Source: Cellulomonas hominis
GTDB taxonomy: Bacteria; Actinomycetota; Actinomycetes; Actinomycetales; Cellulomonadaceae
Direction of reading: 5' to 3'
NCBI RefSeq assembly: GCF_901521055.1
Contig: NZ_CABEGA010000029.1
Location: 1-64,000, forward strand
Length of the DNA stretch: 64,000 nucleotides
The notes beneath the pieces were generated by a model, which worked only from the letters and a program-made list of their open reading frames with translations, was not told the DNA's origin and ran no database searches. Positions 61,509 to 64,000 of the stretch are shown one piece after another. Both the position numbers and the translations under genes were made by a program. Position 1 is the first letter of the stretch. The number at the start of each line of letters is the position of its first letter.

Positions 61509-63497
61509 TCAGCCGTGCAGCGGGAGCGTCAGGGTCGCCGGGGCGGCCGCGGCGACGCGCACCGGCACGCCCCAGTCCTGGGAGTTCAGGTGGCAGGCGG
61601 GGAACTCGATCGCGGGGTCGGCGTCGCAGCTGGCCGCGCGGGCCGTCACGTGGAGCACGCCCTCGCCGACCTCCGGGTTGATCCGCAGCGTCCGGGTGAG
61701 CGGCACGTCGTCGCCCGCGCCGTCGAGCAGCAGCTCCGGCGGGGTGGCCGACACGCGCAGCATCGTGGACGCCCCGTACCGGTCGTCGTACTTCTGCCCC
61801 GCGGCGGGGGTGAACACGACGTCGAGCGCGAGCTCCCCGGGCGCGATCTCGGTGACGGGGCGCTGCGTCCGGTGCGCCCCGGAGTCGAGGACCTCGCCGG
61901 CCAGCGTGGCCGGCAGGGCCACCCGGGTGAGCCGGTGCGCCGCGGACTCCACGACGAGCAGCGTCACGCCGCCCGCCTCGGGGTCGGTCTGCACGACGAT
62001 GCCGCTGGGCTCCGCGAGCCCCGTCGCGAGGGTGCTGACCTCCCCCGGCGTGCCGGCGTCGCCGGGCGCGAACCGGCGGACCGCGCCGTTGTAGGTGTCG
62101 GCCACCACCACGGAGCCGTCGGGCAGCACCGCGACGCCCAGCGGGTGCTGCAGCAGCGCCTGGTCGGCGGAGCCGTCCCGGTGCCCGAAGTCGAACAGCC
62201 CCTCCCCGACGGCCGTGCCCACGGTGGCGGCGGCGTACGCGTCGGCGGGCCCGGCGCGACCGGCGTCCGGGGCCTCGACGCCCGGGTCGATCCAGCGCAG
62301 CGCCGACACCTCGGAGTCCGCCAGCCACAGCCGGCCGCCCGGGGCGAGCGCGACGCCGGAGGTCTGGGCGAACCAGGCCTCGCGGGGGTCGCCGTCGACG
62401 AGGCCCTCGTTCATCGTCCCGGCGACGGGCTCGACGGCACCGGCCACGGGGTCGAACGCCCAGAGCTGGTGGTTGCCCGCCATCGCGACGAGCGCCGTGC
62501 CGGTCTGCGGGGACCACGCCACGTCCCACGGGGACGACAGCGGCACCGACGTGGCCGCCCGCGGCGCGCCGTCGGTGCGCCACAGGTCCGTGCGCCCGGG
62601 CAGCGGCGACGGCACGGTCGGCTCCCCGACCAGGTACTGCGCGCCCGTGCCCGCGACGGTGGTCACCCGGCCGTCCGACAGGCGCACCCCGCGCAGGGCG
62701 TGGTTCACCGTGTCGGCGACCAGCACGTCGTACCCGACCGCCGCGGCGACGTCCTCCGGCAGCAGCGCCAGCCCGTTCGGCTCACTGAACCGGGCGTCGC
62801 CCGGCTCGCCGTCCACCAGGCCGCGCTCCCCCGACCCGATGCGGCGCAGCAGCGTCTCGCCGTCGGCGGCGAGCTCCGCCACCGAGTGGTGCCCGGCATC
62901 GGCGACCAGGAACGTCCCGCCCGGCAGGGCGACCGCCTTCGCGGGGAACCGCAGCGTCCCGGCGGTCGGCTCCGGCGGGACGTACGGGCCGGCGCCGCGG
63001 TGCAGCGTGCCCTTCGCGTCGTGCTCGGCGACGAGGTCCTCGACCAGGCGCTCGACGTTGGTCTGGTGCCCCTCGCCGGCCATCTGCGCGACGACGTAGC
63101 CCTCGGGGTCGATGACGACCAGCGTCGGCCAGGCGCGGGCCGTGTAGGCGGACCAGGTCACCAGCTCGGGGTCGTCCAGGACGGGGTGGTGCACCTCGTA
63201 CCGCTCGACCGCCGCGGCCAGGGCCACCGGGTCGGCCTCGTGCACGAACTTCGGCGAGTGCACCCCGACGATCACGAGGACGTCGCGGTACCGCTCCTCG
63301 AGCTCACGCAGCTCGTCCAGGACGTGCAGGCAGTTGATGCAGCAGAACGTCCAGAAGTCGAGCAGGACGATCTTGCCGCGGAGGTCCGCGAGCGCGACGT
63401 CCTGGCCGCCGGTGTTGAGCCAGCCGCGGCCGACGAGCTCGGACGCGCGGACCTTCGGGAGACGGGTGCTGCTGGTGGTCACGGGGACAGTCAACAC
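61509..63497 (-). CDS. NHLRC2-like thioredoxin-NHL repeat protein
   Basis: A 662-residue protein. An N-terminal thioredoxin-like domain (about 15-165) has FWTFCCINCLHVL with CCINC at 52-56. NHL beta-propeller repeats follow (about 180-520; LPGGTFLVADAGHHSVAEL, LPDGSVVVADTYNGAVRRF), then a C-terminal beta domain. This order and the CCINC motif match NHLRC2. No signal peptide is evident. GTG start at 63497. Probable redox role; partner unknown. Confidence 0.92.
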   Translation of the reverse strand: MLTVPVTTSSTRLPKVRASELVGRGWLNTGGQDVALADLRGKIVLLDFWTFCCINCLHVLDELRELEERYRDVLVIVGVHSPKFVHEADPVALAAAVERYEVHHPVLDDPELVTWSAYTARAWPTLVVIDPEGYVVAQMAGEGHQTNVERLVEDLVAEHDAKGTLHRGAGPYVPPEPTAGTLRFPAKAVALPGGTFLVADAGHHSVAELAADGETLLRRIGSGERGLVDGEPGDARFSEPNGLALLPEDVAAAVGYDVLVADTVNHALRGVRLSDGRVTTVAGTGAQYLVGEPTVPSPLPGRTDLWRTDGAPRAATSVPLSSPWDVAWSPQTGTALVAMAGNHQLWAFDPVAGAVEPVAGTMNEGLVDGDPREAWFAQTSGVALAPGGRLWLADSEVSALRWIDPGVEAPDAGRAGPADAYAAATVGTAVGEGLFDFGHRDGSADQALLQHPLGVAVLPDGSVVVADTYNGAVRRFAPGDAGTPGEVSTLATGLAEPSGIVVQTDPEAGGVTLLVVESAAHRLTRVALPATLAGEVLDSGAHRTQRPVTEIAPGELALDVVFTPAAGQKYDDRYGASTMLRVSATPPELLLDGAGDDVPLTRTLRINPEVGEGVLHVTARAASCDADPAIEFPACHLNSQDWGVPVRVAAAAPATLTLPLHG

Positions 63498-63566
63498 GAC
63501 GCGCGGGGACGGTGTGCCGCACCGTCCGGAGCGCGAGCGGACGGGTCGTCAGCCACGCCGCCGCGG

Positions 63567-63785
63567 TCAGGCCTGCGCCTCGACCGCCCCGACGACGCGC
63601 ACCCGCACGGCGACCCCGTCGACCGCGGCGGGCAGCCCGGCGGCGTCCGCACGCGACGCGACGCTGACCTGCAGCCGGTAGCCGTCGTCCCCCCGGGCCA
63701 GTCCGATGCCCCGGACCCCGTCCCGGCCCCCCAGGTCGCGTCGCAGGTGCTGCTTGGCAGCGCGGGCGCGGTCGATGTCGGCCAT
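63567..63785 (-). CDS. Small hypothetical protein downstream of the protease gene
   Basis: 72 residues: DIDRARAAKQHLRRDLGGRD, then VRGIGLARGDDGYRLQVSVA and a Val-rich end. The VRGIGLxRxxxGYxLxV pattern resembles the short domain often found at the start of small bacterial trypsin-like proteins. ATG at 63785, 42 bases after the stop of the protease gene, so probably one transcript. Confidence 0.65.
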   Translation of the reverse strand: MADIDRARAAKQHLRRDLGGRDGVRGIGLARGDDGYRLQVSVASRADAAGLPAAVDGVAVRVRVVGAVEAQA

Positions 63786-63827
63786 GCGGTCACCGCCCTC
63801 GCCCCTCGTGCCGGTCGCGGCGGGGCG

Positions 63828-64000
63828 TCAGGCGGGGGGCGGACCCACCAGCCGGGCGCCGAGCGCCGTGAGCACGGCGTCGATCGGGTTGACGTACGTC
63901 AGCCCGGTGCCATTCTCGCCCCCCGTCTCGGACCCCGCAAAGAGCAGCCCCAGGGCGACGCCGTCCGCCCGGTAGACGAGCGAGCCCGAGTCCCCGCCGC
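63828..64000 (-). CDS. Trypsin-like serine protease, C-terminal end (partial)
   Basis: The frame enters from the right window edge with [20 protein letters not shown], the Ser-containing GDSG motif of trypsin-like proteases, and ends [20 protein letters not shown], typical of the last helix. The His and Asp part lies outside the window. Stop at 63828. Confidence 0.8.
   Translation of the reverse strand, partial: GGDSGSLVYRADGVALGLLFAGSETGGENGTGLTYVNPIDAVLTALGARLVGPPPA

Overview
The window is high-GC actinobacterial DNA and very probably comes from a Cellulomonas species or a close relative in the Micrococcales. The best pointer is a cellobiose phosphorylase (48872-51373) that matches, from memory, the known Cellulomonas GH94 enzymes almost throughout. 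Other signs are a dnaK operon ending in hspR with HAIR operators, many GTG starts, GTGA/ATGA start-stop overlaps and a DtxR-type iron box. No phage, IS element, CRISPR array or rRNA was seen. One tRNA gene (Gly, anticodon CCC) is present.

Layout. 1-4.0 kb: a near-perfect inverted repeat at the left edge, the tail of a small gene, and a three-gene MacAB-like export system. 4.0-8.3 kb: dnaK-grpE-dnaJ-hspR on the minus strand with two HAIR operators. 8.3-19.7 kb: single genes, including a DUF418 membrane protein with an AraC/GyrI regulator, a protein with four cold-shock domains, an HNH-like protein, an unusual SDR with a zinc-binding N-terminus, a class II glutamine amidotransferase, a TetR regulator and an Nramp manganese transporter. 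19.8-25.0 kb: a GNAT gene and a thiamine ABC operon under a TPP riboswitch. 25.2-32.4 kb: a complete Mrp cation/proton antiporter operon (AB fused, C, D, E, F, G). 32.7-39.9 kb: a membrane Fe-S oxidoreductase, a small-gene pair, and two divergent regulator/MFS units (TetR and MarR), with a 31-residue ORF between them. 40.0-48.7 kb: a P-type ATPase with a Phd-like C-terminal segment, a GH15 enzyme, an SDR, an uncharacterised gene, dcd and a DUF3800-like gene. 48.8-64 kb: cellobiose phosphorylase, tRNA-Gly, an Lrp/DUF2000 pair, an ATP-grasp/alpha-E plus transglutaminase operon, a long gene-free zone with DnaA-box-like sites, DinB, heme oxygenase, TetR, a GGDEF protein, an NHL/thioredoxin protein and the 3' end of a trypsin-like protease gene.

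How parts work together. Several units are self-contained: regulator, palindromic operator and transporter (TetR/MFS at 35.6-37.8 kb, MarR/MFS at 38.1-39.9 kb); riboswitch and thiamine uptake; HspR, HAIR and chaperones; a CebR/CelR-type operator and cellobiose phosphorylase; an iron box and heme oxygenase. The least explained items are the four-CSD protein, the ATPase-Phd fusion, the acidic tails on most Mrp subunits, a 19-bp-period palindromic element present twice, and the DnaA-box-rich zone bounded by two terminators with the same loop. All functional calls rest on reading motifs and family memory; no database search was run.
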